From Vombatus ursinus (taxonomy: Eukaryota > Chordata > Mammalia > Diprotodontia > Vombatidae), in NCBI RefSeq assembly GCF_900497805.2, contig NW_020954610.1, positions 17,144,535 through 17,208,534 on the forward strand: 64,000 nt of DNA, in the 5' to 3' direction. Shown here piece by piece: positions 9,777 to 20,619 of this stretch. How positions within the stretch are numbered: position 1 is the stretch's first letter; each line of letters opens with the position of its first letter. Position numbers and translations under genes: made by a program. Below the pieces are notes generated by a model. It worked only from the letters and a program-made list of their open reading frames with translations, was not told the DNA's origin and did not search any database.

Positions 9777-10260
9777 CATTTGTTTGACATTGAAAGTCCT
9801 TCACAACCCAGTTCCAAACTAACTTTCTAACATTTTTATACATTGATATATACACCCTACAGTCTAGCCAAACTTGTCTTCTTACTGTTATTTGCATATA
9901 GTTTTCCTTCTTTTGTCTTCATGCATTTATGTAGACTCTCCTCAGTACCTAGAATCCCGCCTCACTTCAGCACCTTAATATCTCTAGCATCCTTCAAAGC
10001 TTTGGTTCAAATACTACCTTCAATCTAAAGCTTTTCTTGTCACCCTCCAGTCTCTGCTACTAGTGCTTCCTCATTAAAACTTAACTAATATTTATTTTGC
10101 AAGCATTTATTATATGTCCATGTCATTTTCCCTTTAAAAAATGTAAGCTCCTTTAGATCAGGGGTTGGGTTTTTTGTATCTTTGCATCCCCCGTACCTAA
10201 TTCAATGCCTGGTACATCATAGATGCTTAATAAATGATTGCTTAATCTTGCTTTTCAAAT

Positions 10261-11100
10261 GAGGCCCTTCTCATTTCCCTTATCTTTTTTTCTTTTTCTT
10301 TTCTTTTCCTTTTTTTTTTCTTGGCTAGGCAATGGGGTTAACAGGGTCACACAGCTAGTAAGTGTTACGTGTCTGAGGCCAGATTTGAACTCAGGGTCCT
10401 CCTGAATCCAGGGTTGGTGCTCTATGCACTGTGCCACCTAGCTGCCCCTCATTTCCCTTATCTTTTAGCAGCGGCACTATTTCCACAGCTTCCCGGATTT
10501 GTAATCTCCTTAGACTTCTCTCCCTCCCAGATCCCCCATATTTGTCACCAAGTCCTTCTGAATTATTTCATAATATCTCTTTCACAGCTCACTTTCTTTG
10601 TATTCCCCTTCCTTAATTATCTCAAATCAATAGCTTTTTTGTGTGCAAGGGCTGCCAGATTAGTCTTCCTCCAGAACTGTTTCCTTGCTTAAATACCATC
10701 AATGACTCCATGTCAGTTTTGGATAAAGTTCAAAGTCCTCTACTCTCTAGCCCCAGCTGATCCTATCTTGCTCCACTACATTGATCCTAAATATCAGCCT
10801 ATCTAAACTATTTGTCATTGGCCCATCTGACAGCCTACCTCCATGTCTTTGCATATGGCATGTTCACTGCTTGAATTGTTCTCTCCCATTTCCACCTATT
10901 GAAATCCATCCTACTTATCATTCAAGGAGTAGATCAAATGCTACCTTCTTCAACAAGCCCTTCCTAGTACCCCAAGTTAGTAGTGATTACTCCATTTTCC
11001 AAAGTCCTATAGTTTCTTTTTTTATTGCTCCTTTGACATATAATTATCTATAAATGTCTTTCTCACTTAATAGAATATTGTCTACTGAAATTTTTTTTTC
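10261..11100 (+). mobile_element. L2 LINE, split by a SINE
   Basis: After the SINE at 10289-10448 the L2 continues with 'ccaaaaccatcaatgac'-like and 'tggataaagttcaaagtcct', 'cagcctacctccatgtcttt', 'ctaccttcttcaacaagccc'. These blocks are the L2 3' ORF2/UTR region in sense order. Confidence 0.75.
10289..10448 (-). mobile_element. Short CORE-SINE, antisense, inserted in L2 with 18-bp TSD
   Basis: T-rich tail, CORE block and 'ccacctagctgcccc'. The sequence tcatttcccttatctttt flanks it at 10271-10288 and 10449-10466, an exact 18-bp duplication. Confidence 0.95.
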
Positions 11101-11124
11101 ACTGATGTGGTTTTTTTTTTCAAG

Positions 11125-11240
11125 TTAATGCAAATACTAGACTATTATAAAAAGAATAGTATCCAGGATGAGGGAAGTGATTATTCCCACTCTATTTTGC
11201 CTCAGACATGATGCACCTGGAGTATTATAATCCATTCTAT
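11125..11240 (+). mobile_element. CR1/L3-type LINE fragment
   Basis: 'gagggaagtgattattcc', 'cactctattttgcctcag' and 'cacctggagtattataatcc' match, in order, the CR1/L3 coding segment '..VMVPLYSALVRPHLEYC..'. Short and diverged. Confidence 0.55.
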
Positions 11241-11398
11241 GTATACCATTTCTTTCTTTTTAAAAAAATATTTATTGATATCTTTGTTTGGATACCACCT
11301 TCCTTTTCTCCCTTTCTCTCTTTCCTTCTTTCTCTCTCTCCTTTCATCTCCATTAATTCCTTATTTCTTTTCTTGCTTTCTCATTCTCTCTTTATACT

Positions 11399-11518
11399 GG
11401 TCCTCCCTATCTTACCCAAGCTAGAAGTGCAGTGGCCATTCTTGGGCCCAAATCCACAGAAGCTTTGACCTGCTCCATCTCTGACATGAGCCAGTTTGAC
11501 CCTCCTTAGTCAGTCTGA
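11399..11518 (-). pseudogene. 7SL RNA retropseudogene fragment (3' part)
   Basis: The plus strand reads as the reverse complement of the 3' half of 7SL, the RNA of the signal recognition particle. The matching blocks, in order and spacing, are 'agtgcagtggccattc', 'tttgacctgctcc' and 'ccctccttag'. In the human 7SL reverse complement these are 'agtgcagtggctattc', 'tttgacctgctcc' and 'cccctccttag'. A T-rich stretch lies on the left, where the A-tail of a retrocopy would be, and the copy is 5' truncated on the right where L2 follows. About 15 bp between the first two blocks appear deleted. It lacks the Alu-domain 5' half and the internal promoter, so it is not functional. Confidence 0.8.
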
Positions 11519-11519
11519 T

Positions 11520-12185
11520 TTCTCTCCCCACCATAGATTTAGCTTATCACTCTAATTCAGTCCCCCATCATTTCTGACTTAGACTATTGCAATGACCATG
11601 TAGTTGGATTTCCATCTCCAATTCCCCTGCTTCTCTTATCTATCCTCCACACAACTGCCAAAATAATCATCCTAAAGCACAAGTCTGACTTTGTCACTCT
11701 CCTGCTCAAGGACCTCAGTGGCTCCTTATTTTCTTAGGATAAAATGTAAACTCCTCTAGCATTTAAATCCCTTCATAATCAGGCTTCAGTCTACCTTTCC
11801 AGTCTTATTTCACATTCAAATACATTCCTTTCATGCATTCTTTGTTGTGGCCAAACTGGCCTTCCCTATACAGAACATTCCCTATACTTGCAGTCTTTGC
11901 ATACGCTGTCCTGGGTGCCTAGAATATACTTTTTCCTTATCTCTACCATGCGGAACCTCTGCCATTGCCCTCCTTTCCTCTTCTCTCCTCATCTCCTCTT
12001 TGTACTGGGCCCCCCTATCATGCCTATCTTTTTATACGGGGCCTTTATACTTATGTGCCACCTACTATTAGAGCCCTTCCTAGACTTCCCTAATTAGTGT
12101 TCTTTCCCTCCTCCTCAGATTATTATATAAATGTTTATTTGTTTACACATTATATTTTCTTAGTAGAATGTAGCTATTAGAGTGA
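11520..12185 (+). mobile_element. L2 LINE, 3' third
   Basis: Long and readable: 'ttagactattgcaatgacc', 'atcctccacacaactgcca', 'gctcaaggacctcagtggct', 'atcccttcataatcaggctt', 'gcatacgctgtcctgggtgc'. Reading frames here (11847-12097) are in L2 DNA and are not genes. Confidence 0.85.
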
Positions 12186-12244
12186 AGGGAAAAGTTTGGT
12201 TTTTTTGTCACTGTATCCCCACTGTTGAGCAAAATGTCTAATAC

Positions 12245-12505
12245 ATAGTGTGTTGTTCAGTCATTTCTCAGTTTTGTCTGACTCTTCACGACCCCATTTG
12301 GAGTTTTCTTGGCAGATACTGGAGTGGTTTGCCATTTCCTTCTCCAGCTCATTTTACAGATGAGGAAACTGAGGCAAACAGGGTAAAGTGACTTTCCCAG
12401 GATCATACAGTTAGTAGGTATCTGAAGTTGGATTTGAACTCAGGAGGCGTTGTCTTCCTGACTTCAGACCTTGTATTCTATTCACTGTGCCACCTAGCTG
12501 CCACT
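12245..12505 (-). mobile_element. CORE-SINE with RTE-like tail, antisense
   Basis: Close to consensus across 'tgtctgactcttcacgacc', 'ggagtggtttgccatttcc', 'gaaactgaggcaaacagg', 'gccacctagctgcc'. Confidence 0.93.
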
Positions 12506-12559
12506 AGTTTATAGTAGGAGGTTAATAAATGTTAAAGGATTGACTTGGATTGAGTTGAA

Positions 12560-13540
12560 TTGAAAGCTACCAGATGATCTGCAGAGGTGAGATTTCCCCC
12601 AATCAGCTTCTCTCCTTTCATGTTCTTGGCCTCTAACCAAGAACATATTTTCAGTCTCTTGCCCCAGATTCAAAAATTCCTAGTTAGAGTTCTGTGTATG
12701 GTCTAACCTAGATGGTCTCTGAGGTCCTTCTAACTCTGAAATGCCGTTATTCTGATAACAAATGCTAATTCCTTGACAGTCTCCTTGATTTATTCATTGG
12801 TCTGACAGGCTTGGGTTCTGTCACTAAAAGGGAGAACAGCAGGAATTCCTGTGGAGTGGAACAGAATGTTACTGCACACACAGACAAATCAAGACAGGGA
12901 GACATAATTTAAGAAGGTGGGGGTGGGTCTGACACTAAAAGCTGGAGAAATGCTAACACTTTATGCCAAGTTAATTCATTCTAAATGGCTTCTTTGGTTT
13001 TAACCTGATCCCCAAACACTCTCTTGGGAATGGAAGCCTTAGGGAACAACATGTCAAGGCAGCTTTCTTCCCTGACATTAGCCAACGCTTTTTATCAAGT
13101 TCACAATCAGTGCCTTAAATAAATAGGCATTCTGCACAGCATTGACCTTCGTCTGGATGGTGTGTTTGCAGTGGACTCTCCAGATAAATCCTGTCTAATT
13201 GCCTTTGGATGAATCTCTGGGTCACCAGGATCTGGGAGAGTCAGCAAAAAATAATTTTGGGTTCACTATTTAACAAGGGAGCAACCTGAGATGGATATCA
13301 TCAGGTGGTTTAATAACTCAGGCTAAGCTCAAAATAGTTAATTCAACAAAGTATTGGTGAAGCATCTACAATAACAATAATAGTGATCTCTTTAGACTAT
13401 GCAAGGAAATGGTAGAGACTGTATAATGCATCGCTGCAAGATCTAAAATCTAGGACCTACTGAATACCTAGCAAGACATGGCCTGGAGCTTAGATCTAAC
13501 TATCTTCCATGCACTGACAGATGACAAAATCCCCATACTA
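12560..13540. other. No recognised feature
   Basis: About 1 kb of mostly unique-looking sequence. I see a possible short MIR-like piece near 12670-12760 ('gatggtctctgaggtccttc') and nothing else that I can support. Confidence 0.5.
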
Positions 13541-13756
13541 CAAATTTAGAATTCAAAGAATTATGGAGAACTCAAAAAACTCTACTGGAACCAAACCATT
13601 AATGAACAGAGAATTGTTGTCCACAGTCCCCTGGACATAACAATGATTCATAAAAAATTAAGAACAACATTTTTAAAAATGGGTATTTCCATCCCAAATA
13701 CATATAATCTCCAAGATACATGCAAAGAAAAGCTTTTAAAGTATAGAAGCCTAACC

Positions 13757-13805
13757 CAACCAGGTGGCACAGTGGATACAGCTCTGGGTCTGAAGTCAGC
13801 CCCAG
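13757..13805 (+). mobile_element. CORE-SINE 5' fragment
   Basis: 'ccaggtggcacagtggatac' plus 'tctgggtctgaagtcag' match only the SINE head; the CORE and tail are missing. Confidence 0.6.
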
Positions 13806-14044
13806 AAAAAGGGTTTGCCCTGCTATAATTATTCCTTTTTCATTCAGTGCCTTTTGGATACCTACATAGGTGGGTAAAATAACTCTTTTTTTTTAACACT
13901 GAATAATAGTATTAGATTGTATATTCATCCTCCCTAGCCTACTGAAAGAAACTTTGTCACAGAAGCAGACAAGGCAGTAGAAGTGCTATGTACCTCATCT
14001 CATATGATTTTGATCTTTTGAGAGGAAAGGAAGAGTATAGGCTT

Positions 14045-14283
14045 GTAAGTACCTACTATTTGCCAGGTACTGTGTCAAGTGCTTTCCAATGATTATCTCA
14101 TTTGGTCCTCACAATAATCCTGGGAGTTAAGATGCTATTATTATTCCCATTTTACAGTTGAAGAAACTGAGTTATACAAAGACTAATGACTTGCCTAGAG
14201 TCACACAGCTAGTTTGAATTTGAACTTAGGTCTTCCTGATTCCACGCCTGTCTCTCTATCCATTGTGCCACCTATCTGCCCAG
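14045..14283 (-). mobile_element. MIR/THER-type CORE-SINE with L2 tail, antisense
   Basis: 'tacctactatttgccaggta', 'ctcatttggtcctcacaata', 'gagtcacacagctagtttga', 'gtgccacctatctgccc' in antisense order. Confidence 0.85.
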
Positions 14284-14589
14284 TTGAAATGAGATGAAAC
14301 TGAGGAGCTACTAACGTCTGAAGAAGGAAAAATCTTTGCAAATCTTCACTTAACACAAACTACAGAAATTATACCTAATGATGAAACATGATAAAAAACA
14401 ACATGAATATCCCTAATGATTTTGAAAAGGAAATGGGGCATATTTAGATGAATTGCAGAAAGCTGTCTTTTCAGTTTGACAGTATCAATCAATAAGCATT
14501 CATTAAAATCCTACTACTGAAAGATCAATTATTATACCATAATAGAGTAATTATTTTTAACTAGCATTTGCTTTAAGTATGATGAACAA

Positions 14590-15290
14590 ATGCATTCTCC
14601 CACAAGATTCAACAGAAATTACTAAAACACTTCTAGACCTCTACATAACAGTATATGTGGGGTCATTTCCCTGGCATGAAACATAGGCAGAAAGGTAGAG
14701 TGGTCAAAATACACCCTTAAGGACAGAGGTCAAGCACCATTATGGCAGAAGCCATTTAAGAGACTCAAGATCTATGGAAAGACTTAAAAGATTATCTCAA
14801 TATCTAGTTGATGTACACAGTAGATCACTTAAATCCATGCTGTCAGATTAAAAGCAACGAAAATGAAATGTAGGGAAAAGAATTCATAAAGTAACAGTAT
14901 ACCAGAAGCACTAGCTTTCCTTAATCAGCAAAAGAAAGTTTAAGGAAATACAAGGAGTCAAAGCAGTACAAAGATCAAAACACACAAGTCAACACCAATC
15001 TACTACTTTACTGTGGAGGCTTGAGAAGTAAAGAAATCAGAGGTGAGAGACAAAGGCTGAAAAAGGATATGGAAATTTTTCAGCCAATGATGTGGTTTCA
15101 AGAAGCCCAACTAAACAGAAATGCAAGCTGGATCAAACAAGAAACAGAAAACTTGGGCAGTGTTAATGCAATCAATCACAGAATAATACTTCAAGTGAAA
15201 TGACTGAAATTCTGTCTTCGCTACAAAACCAGAAAACAGCAGGGTCAGATAAAATCCCTAATTACTGGATCAAATATTTCACAGTAGTAC
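14590..15290 (+). mobile_element. Old non-LTR retrotransposon remnant, restriction-like-endonuclease type (R4/Dong-like?)
   Basis: Translation in two plus frames gives 'LNRNASWIKQETENLGSV' at 15108-15161, then 'TEILSSLQNQKTAGSDKIPN' and 'YWIKYFTVVHE' ending at 15293. This pattern, an 'N..A.W' block, then '..ILS...N.K..GPD.I.NYW.K.F', is the run-in to the reverse-transcriptase domain in non-LTR elements of the R4/Dong/NeSL kind. It is unlike L1, L2, CR1 or RTE. Weaker matches to the upstream linker lie at 14700-15080. Frames are broken by stops and at least one frameshift near 15200, and the RT catalytic half is missing because a SINE follows. Clade assignment is from memory. Confidence 0.5.
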
Positions 15291-15293
15291 ATG

Positions 15294-15545
15294 AATAATA
15301 ACAACAATAATAATAACCAACATTTATAGCCCTTACTGTGTTAGGCACTGTACTAAATGCTTTACAATTATTATCTCATTTGATCCTCACAACAATCCTG
15401 GGGAGTAGGTGCTATTATTATGCCCATTTTACATATGAGGAAACTGAGGCAAACAGAGGTTAAGTGATTTGCCAAGGGTCACACAACTAGTAAGTGTCTA
15501 AGGCTGGATCTGAACTTGAGTCTTTTTGACTCCAGGCCCAATATG
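15294..15545 (-). mobile_element. MIR/THER-type CORE-SINE with L2 tail, antisense
   Basis: Very clear: 'ccaacatttatagcccttac', 'tctcatttgatcctcacaac', 'gaggaaactgaggcaaacag', 'gggtcacacaactagtaagt'. The extreme 5' end is missing. Confidence 0.88.
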
Positions 15546-15549
15546 TGAA

Positions 15550-16075
15550 TCTCATGTTTGTTTCACTCACAGAAGATAATCCTTTTCAGACCTGAGTGTC
15601 TCATCCTCTTCTGGTCTTATCCTTAGATTTGGGTGAGGAAATTTTATTTTGAAGTGCTTGTCACCTAGGAGATATTTAAATGCAGATTGAACTGCGTTGA
15701 ATTGGAGACTTGTAGGTCCACTAATTATAACCAATTTTGCTTGCCTAATGATTTGGAAGTCATTTGTAAGGTAATTTCATCTGTCTCACCCACAATGTTT
15801 AGTATATGCTATAAACAAGTAACAGTAGGAAATTGAAAAGTGTGGTGACTCACAAAAAATGGCACAATTGTAGTACAATTTTAAAGTAAAATCCTAAAGG
15901 ACAGTTACCTAGCCCTTTGAGGAAGTCATTAATCCCCATTACTTTTCTTACATATACCTATTTTAAGATGTGTTAAGCCACATTTTTGAGACACCTGTCT
16001 TTCTCTGCCTTTGAAAAATGATATGGGAATTCTTGGGATAAAATAATTGCCTTTTACACTAAATTACGTCCTCAC
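15550..16075. other. No recognised feature
   Basis: Unique-looking, moderately A+T-rich sequence. I see no coding frame or repeat consensus that I can name. Confidence 0.5.
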
Positions 16076-16079
16076 TTAA

Positions 16080-16485
16080 GTGTACTGGTATGCTGACCAA
16101 TGTTTAACAATTGACTCTTTGAAAATTCAGGACCCACTTTCAAGCTTAATGTGCCTTATTAATATTTTCTCTTTCACTTTTTGAGTCTTTTTTTTTTCTT
16201 TTTGGTGAGGCGATCGGGGTTAAGTGACTTGCTCAGGGCCACACGGCTTGTAAGTGTTAAATGTCTGAGGCTGGATTTGAACTCAAGTCCTCCTGACTCC
16301 AAGGCCAGAGCTCTATTCACTGCACCACCTAGCTGCCCCTCAGTTTTTAAGTCTTGAGACAATCAACAAAACAATAAGTCAAGTCAACAAAACAATACAT
16401 CAAGGCCGGATTTGTATTATTTGTCAGTTTCCGAGGTATAAATACTCACACTGAAATTTTAATAATTAGCTCTTGACTTTGGTCC
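16080..16485. repeat. Unnamed family C, copy 2, split by a SINE
   Basis: 'tgctgaccaatgtttaacaa', 'ttattaatattttctctttc', then after the SINE 'ttaagtcttgagacaatcaa', 'gaggtataaatactcacact', 'tttaataattagctctt'. It aligns block by block with the copies at 7.2 and 34.8 kb. This is the longest copy here, so its left part best shows the family. Confidence 0.5.
16190..16339 (-). mobile_element. Short CORE-SINE, antisense, inserted in family C
   Basis: Runs from the T tail to 'ccacctagctgcccc'. The flanks 'tttttgagtctt' and 'tttttaagtctt' are its likely target duplication. Confidence 0.92.
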
Positions 16486-16489
16486 AATA

Positions 16490-17145
16490 AATCCCCGCAT
16501 CAGATTCTCCTTCAGTCTTATGTTTTCTATGTCTATAATCCTTTGGTGCTAGATCTAAGCAAGGAGGAAATGCATTCCATGCGTAGGTCTAGGGCTGTCA
16601 AAGTGCAAGTTGCTTCCTTATGTTGACTGCGAATCAGTGTTGTCAGTGGAGGAGGAGGAGGAAGAGGAAGGGGAAGCAGGGGAACTGATAGCTAACTATT
16701 CCTATTTGTTAGATAAAATTCTTATCCACTTACAAATCAGAGTTCAGTATGACAAAGGCATTTCCATGTCTCAGTGGGTGGTCTATAATTACAGAACACA
16801 GTTACGTTAGTTACAGTAAATTCTCTACCCCAAGTAACACAATACAAGAAATGGCTTCATCAATTTCTATCTATAAGTCACTTTGTAACAAGAATAGGAT
16901 TGGGCTCTATTTGTCCGGAGAAGGGAAAGAAGTGCTTGGTAAAAGCTTTCACTGGATTTATTGCTTCCTCCATCAAATAGGAAACACTCTTCAAGCTATC
17001 TAAAACAGACTGGCCGAGCTTGACAGATGACCCTGTGACTCCCAAATCATAAGACAAACAAACAAAAGATTCAGGACTCGAGGGAGGTCAAGGAAGCTCT
17101 GGTTTGGCAGAGTTTGGAAGGAGTTAATGGAGTCTGGGGGAGGAG
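16490..17145. other. No recognised feature
   Basis: Contains a short (GAG)n-like purine run at 16648-16680. Otherwise nothing recognised. Confidence 0.5.
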
Positions 17146-17151
17146 GAAAAG

Positions 17152-17395
17152 TGCTTGTTGTTCAGCCATGTCTGACTCTTCATGACCCCATTTGGAGTTT
17201 TCTTAGCAAAGATACTGGAGTGGTTTGCTATTTCCCTTACCCTTCATTTTACCAAAAAAATTTATGGATGAGGAACCTGAGGCAAACAGGTTTAAGTGAC
17301 TTTCCCAAGATCATACAGCTAATAAATGCAGATTTGAACTCAGGTCTTCCTGACTCCAGGTCTGGCACTCTATCTACTGCACCAGCTAGGGAGGA
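17152..17395 (-). mobile_element. CORE-SINE with RTE-like tail, antisense
   Basis: 'gttgttcagccatgtctgac', 'ggagttttcttagcaaagat', 'aggttcccttac'-like decay, then 'gatcatacagctaata' and 'ctgcaccagctagg'. Somewhat diverged. Confidence 0.88.
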
Positions 17396-17399
17396 AGTG

Positions 17400-17955
17400 G
17401 GAAGTGGCAAGTAGGGTAAGCATGATCATCAATAACTGGACTTGAGGGCCAGTGGCATAAGTGCCTTTGGTCACCTACTTCCCTCCAGACTATTTTTCAG
17501 AATACTGTTCATTTCTGAATGAATTTCAAAGAGGTCAGGCATCAACTATTACAGTCTGTAAACAAGGTATTTGCCATAGAAGACATAGCCCGAGAAACAC
17601 CACCACACCCAAGAACACAGTATAATAGTTTAGTAAAACCGTCTAATAGAGTAATTGCTCTACTTGTCACTTTTCATTTTTTTTACCATCTGTTAACAGA
17701 AAAAACAAGGATTTATACACTAATTTTAATAACTTGGTGCCAACATCATATTATACATAACCCTAATTTTGCTGTTTTTTTGTGTTATCCATTTGTCTTT
17801 GCTTTTTTCACTTCATTCTTCTTCCCTGTTTCTCTTAATTTTTATTCATCATTTCCTTTTCCAGAGCAGGCAAGGAGGAAAGGACATATAATTTCATTAA
17901 TAAAAGGAATTCTTTGTTGAGGAAACTCCCTTTGCCATAAGTAGGAGCTTTTTCT
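17400..17955. other. No recognised feature
   Basis: A 133-codon open frame at 17519-17920 is the longest plus-strand frame nearby. It shows no motif or splice context and has hydrophobic low-complexity content, so I do not call it a gene. Confidence 0.5.
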
Positions 17956-17959
17956 TCCA

Positions 17960-18095
17960 TTTATAATCTTAGGGTATTGCCTGGGGCACTCAGAGGTTAA
18001 CAACTTTCCCACAGTCACACTGCCGGTATATGTCAGAGGCAGAATTTGAATCCAAGTCTCCCTAATTCTAAGGGAGATCTACCCACTCCAAACTT
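17960..18095 (-). mobile_element. MIR/THER-like SINE, antisense
   Basis: 'tgcctggggcactcagaggt', 'cccacagtcacactgcc', 'gaggcagaatttgaatccaa' in antisense order. Confidence 0.65.
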
Positions 18096-18129
18096 CCTTT
18101 CTAATTATTTCTTAAAGTGCAATACAATT

Positions 18130-18680
18130 CTGTTACATTCTTATAGATGTTTGTTTAGCTATTTCACCAAAATTTTATGTAGTTTGTTTTTAGCTTTGGG
18201 GTGTTAAAATACTATGAATATTTTTATACATATGTCATGTACAATCTTCCTATCACTGACCTTCTTGTGGTATAAAGTTACATTCTCTGGGTTGAAGGAT
18301 ATTACCAATTTGGTAACTTTTCTTTCATAATTCAAAACTGTTTCCTAGAATAGTTGAGCAATATACAGCTTCATGAGAGGTGAATTAGCATACCTTTCTC
18401 ACAATTCTGCTAGTGTTGAATTTTTCTATATTTTACCACCATAGTCAATATGATGGGTATGTAATAATACCTTTGTGTTGTCATCTGAATTTCTCTGGTT
18501 ATCAGTAATTTTGAACATTTTTCATATCAATATTTATAGTTGTCATTTAAAAAAAAAGGTATCAGTTCACATCCTTTCCCTCCATTTCTATTGGGGAATA
18601 TCTCTTAATTTTAATTGACTTTTCAATACTCTATTGATTTTGAATGCCAGACTTTTATCAGTTTTGAATTCATTTTTAAT
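18130..18680 (-). mobile_element. L1 ORF2 C-terminal region, antisense
   Basis: Reads, in order, 'gtttgtttagctatttcacc', 'tgaatatttttatacatatg', 'gacctccttgtgg'-like, 'tgggttgaaggatattacc', 'cagcttcatgagaggtgaat', 'ttttctatattttaccacca', 'gaatttctctggttatcag', 'ctattggggaatatctctt'. This is the marsupial L1 ORF2 3' part in reverse. Diverged, so old. Confidence 0.75.
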
Positions 18681-18771
18681 GTGAAGATTCCACCCCCACC
18701 CCACACACTCATATTTTTTCTTCTTGTTCTAGTGGCACTGATTTTGTTTGTACAAAAAAACTCTCAATTTT

Positions 18772-18920
18772 TTTTTTGCTTTTTTGGTAAGGTAATGGGG
18801 TTTAAGTGACACACCCACAGTCACACAGCTAGTAAGTGTGAAGTGTCTGAGGTCAGACTTGAACTCAGGTCCTCCTGACTCCAAGACTGGAGCTCTATCC
18901 ATTGCACCACCTAGCTGCCC
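18772..18920 (-). mobile_element. Short CORE-SINE, antisense, with TSD
   Basis: Near-full SINE bounded by ctcaatttt at 18763-18771 and 18921-18929. Confidence 0.93.
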
Positions 18921-18949
18921 CTCAATTTTAGATAAATAAAATTGCATAT

Positions 18950-20430
18950 TTTGCTATCAGACTTCAAGTCACTCCTTCCCTTCCTGTATTCTCAGTCCCT
19001 TACCCTTGCTCTGGTCTTACTTTCCTCCTTTTGAAATCTTAACCCTTTAGTTAACCAGTTTAATGTCACCCTGGCCTCTATCCTTGCATTCCTATTCACC
19101 ACTTTTGCCATGACAAATCCAGGCTCTAAATTACTCCAAATATCCATCTTCTCTGCTCCAATTTGCTGCTTCTAGACATAGGTTCCCAAAGTAAATGACA
19201 CTGCCCTCTGGGGGGCACTGGACTGATCCAGGGGGGCAATAGTAGCCTCAGGTACAATTGGGGAGGCATTGAATAAAAATAAGGGGGCAGTGGAAACATA
19301 AGGAAAGAAGAGAAGGTAAGAAAATTTTGAAAAACCATTCATACATGTTTCATCTGTTGTGTAACAAGAGTTAAAGTTGTAGTGATTACATTATTTTCCA
19401 AATAAACACACAAAATGCAAGTTATAACTGATCTGTAGTCAAGTCCACCAAGAGGTCTGAACAAACAAGTGTTGGCAGGCAAGTGTGTCGTGCATTGCAA
19501 GGAAGTCCAGCATGCATCAGCAGGAATATGTGCATATAAATGACTTGTTTACAATATGATACTATACAGTTACATGATGCAATACTGTATCAACAAAATT
19601 TCAATGCAAGAAAAAAACCCCAAATTTACAATAAATTATTAAATTTAAGATGCATCTTTTTAAAAAAATATTTTATGTATTTTTTAAATGATGCAAATTT
19701 TAAAAAACTGTTAAAGGGTTAAAGAAAGTAGATTTCCAGGGGGGTGCTGAGTAATTTTTTTTAAAGGGGGCAGTAGACCAAATAAGTTTGGGAACCTCTA
19801 TTCTAGACACTGCCAGAGGATGTCACACAATTGCCACCTGAGTCAGTTACATATTATCTTACTTCAACGGGACCTTCTCTACTGAATGTCAATCCTTCTA
19901 TTCTTTCCTGATGGACTCGTATTCACAGCAGAAACTGTTGCAAACTTCTTTTTTCTTTCCTCAAGCCAGCACCTTTCACTCCCTTTTAGCACCTCATACT
20001 TTACTAAGAAAATAGAGGTCATCTCTCTTTAATTCCCTTTTCCCTCAGGTACTTCAACCCCCTCACATTCTCTCCTACCTTTTTCCAGTCTCTGCAGAAG
20101 AAGTAAACCTTTTAACAAAGGTCAAGTTCTCTTCTTATACTCTTGACCCTATCCCTTCCAATCTCCTCTTTGAGTTTGCCTCATAGATAATTTTCTTTCT
20201 GTCTAATCTATCTCTCCTTATCCACTGGCTCCTTCTCTGTGGGTAGTAACCCACAAACCTATCCAGGTCTTTGTCATCTGAAAAATTCTTCACTTGACCC
20301 TGTCATCCCTTCAAACTATCACCTTATATCTCTTCTTTTTTATAGTCAAACTCCTAGAAAAAAAGTCATTGTACACTAAAGTATCTTTCTATTTCTTTCT
20401 GAGCCAAACCTAAGATTTAAGTATTTTTTC
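18950..20430 (+). mobile_element. L2 LINE endonuclease/RT-start region, split by a hAT element
   Basis: Pyrimidine-rich L2 sense sequence at 18950-19177 and 19801-20430. The most telling block is 20280-20370 ('ctgtcatcccttcaaac', 'cttttttatagtcaaactcc'), which matches the L2 RT start '..ISLL..VKLLEK..'. The hAT element at 19178-19800 sits in the middle with a perfect 8-bp duplication. Confidence 0.7.
19178..19800. mobile_element. Non-autonomous hAT transposon, 623 bp, with 8-bp TSD
   Basis: Terminal inverted repeats are ataggttcccaaagt at the left and tagaggttcccaaactt at the right when reversed, followed on both sides by related blocks with 'actgcccc'. The target duplication ttctagac is exact at 19170-19177 and 19801-19808. 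The interior has no long reading frame, so it is non-autonomous. The ends resemble the CAGGGGTTCCCAAAC group of hAT elements. Confidence 0.93.
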
Positions 20431-20619
20431 CTTGGACTCTAGGGTGGAGGTGTAAAGAGCCAAAGCCTGTTGTAAAAAGAGCTTGACTGCTCTTTGAGAT
20501 GGTCAGGCTCCCCAAGGATCAAATCTAGCTCAAGCTTATGGATTGAAAAAGGGGCCCCTGAGTTGGGAGGAAAAGGGCAAGCACCCCAGCCCTCCTAACT
20601 TAGCATTGATTGATATCTT

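Larger units (their letters stand above)
8545..10250 (+). mobile_element. L2 LINE, 3' third, interrupted twice
   Basis: Three blocks form one L2: 8545-8815 ('tagcctcctaattggtccct', 'ccaatccatcttccacat'), 9495-9525 ('ccctattccctccatgatca') and 9777-10250 ('aaagtccttcacaaccca', 'gcttaataaatgattgctt'). The blocks are consecutive in the L2 consensus, so the material between them is inserted. The first gap is an LTR-like element and the second a MIR/THER-type SINE. Confidence 0.85.

Noticed and set aside
17519-17920. 133-codon plus-strand frame
   Set aside because: No motif, low-complexity hydrophobic second half, and no splice or promoter signals; length is within chance expectation for 64 kb.
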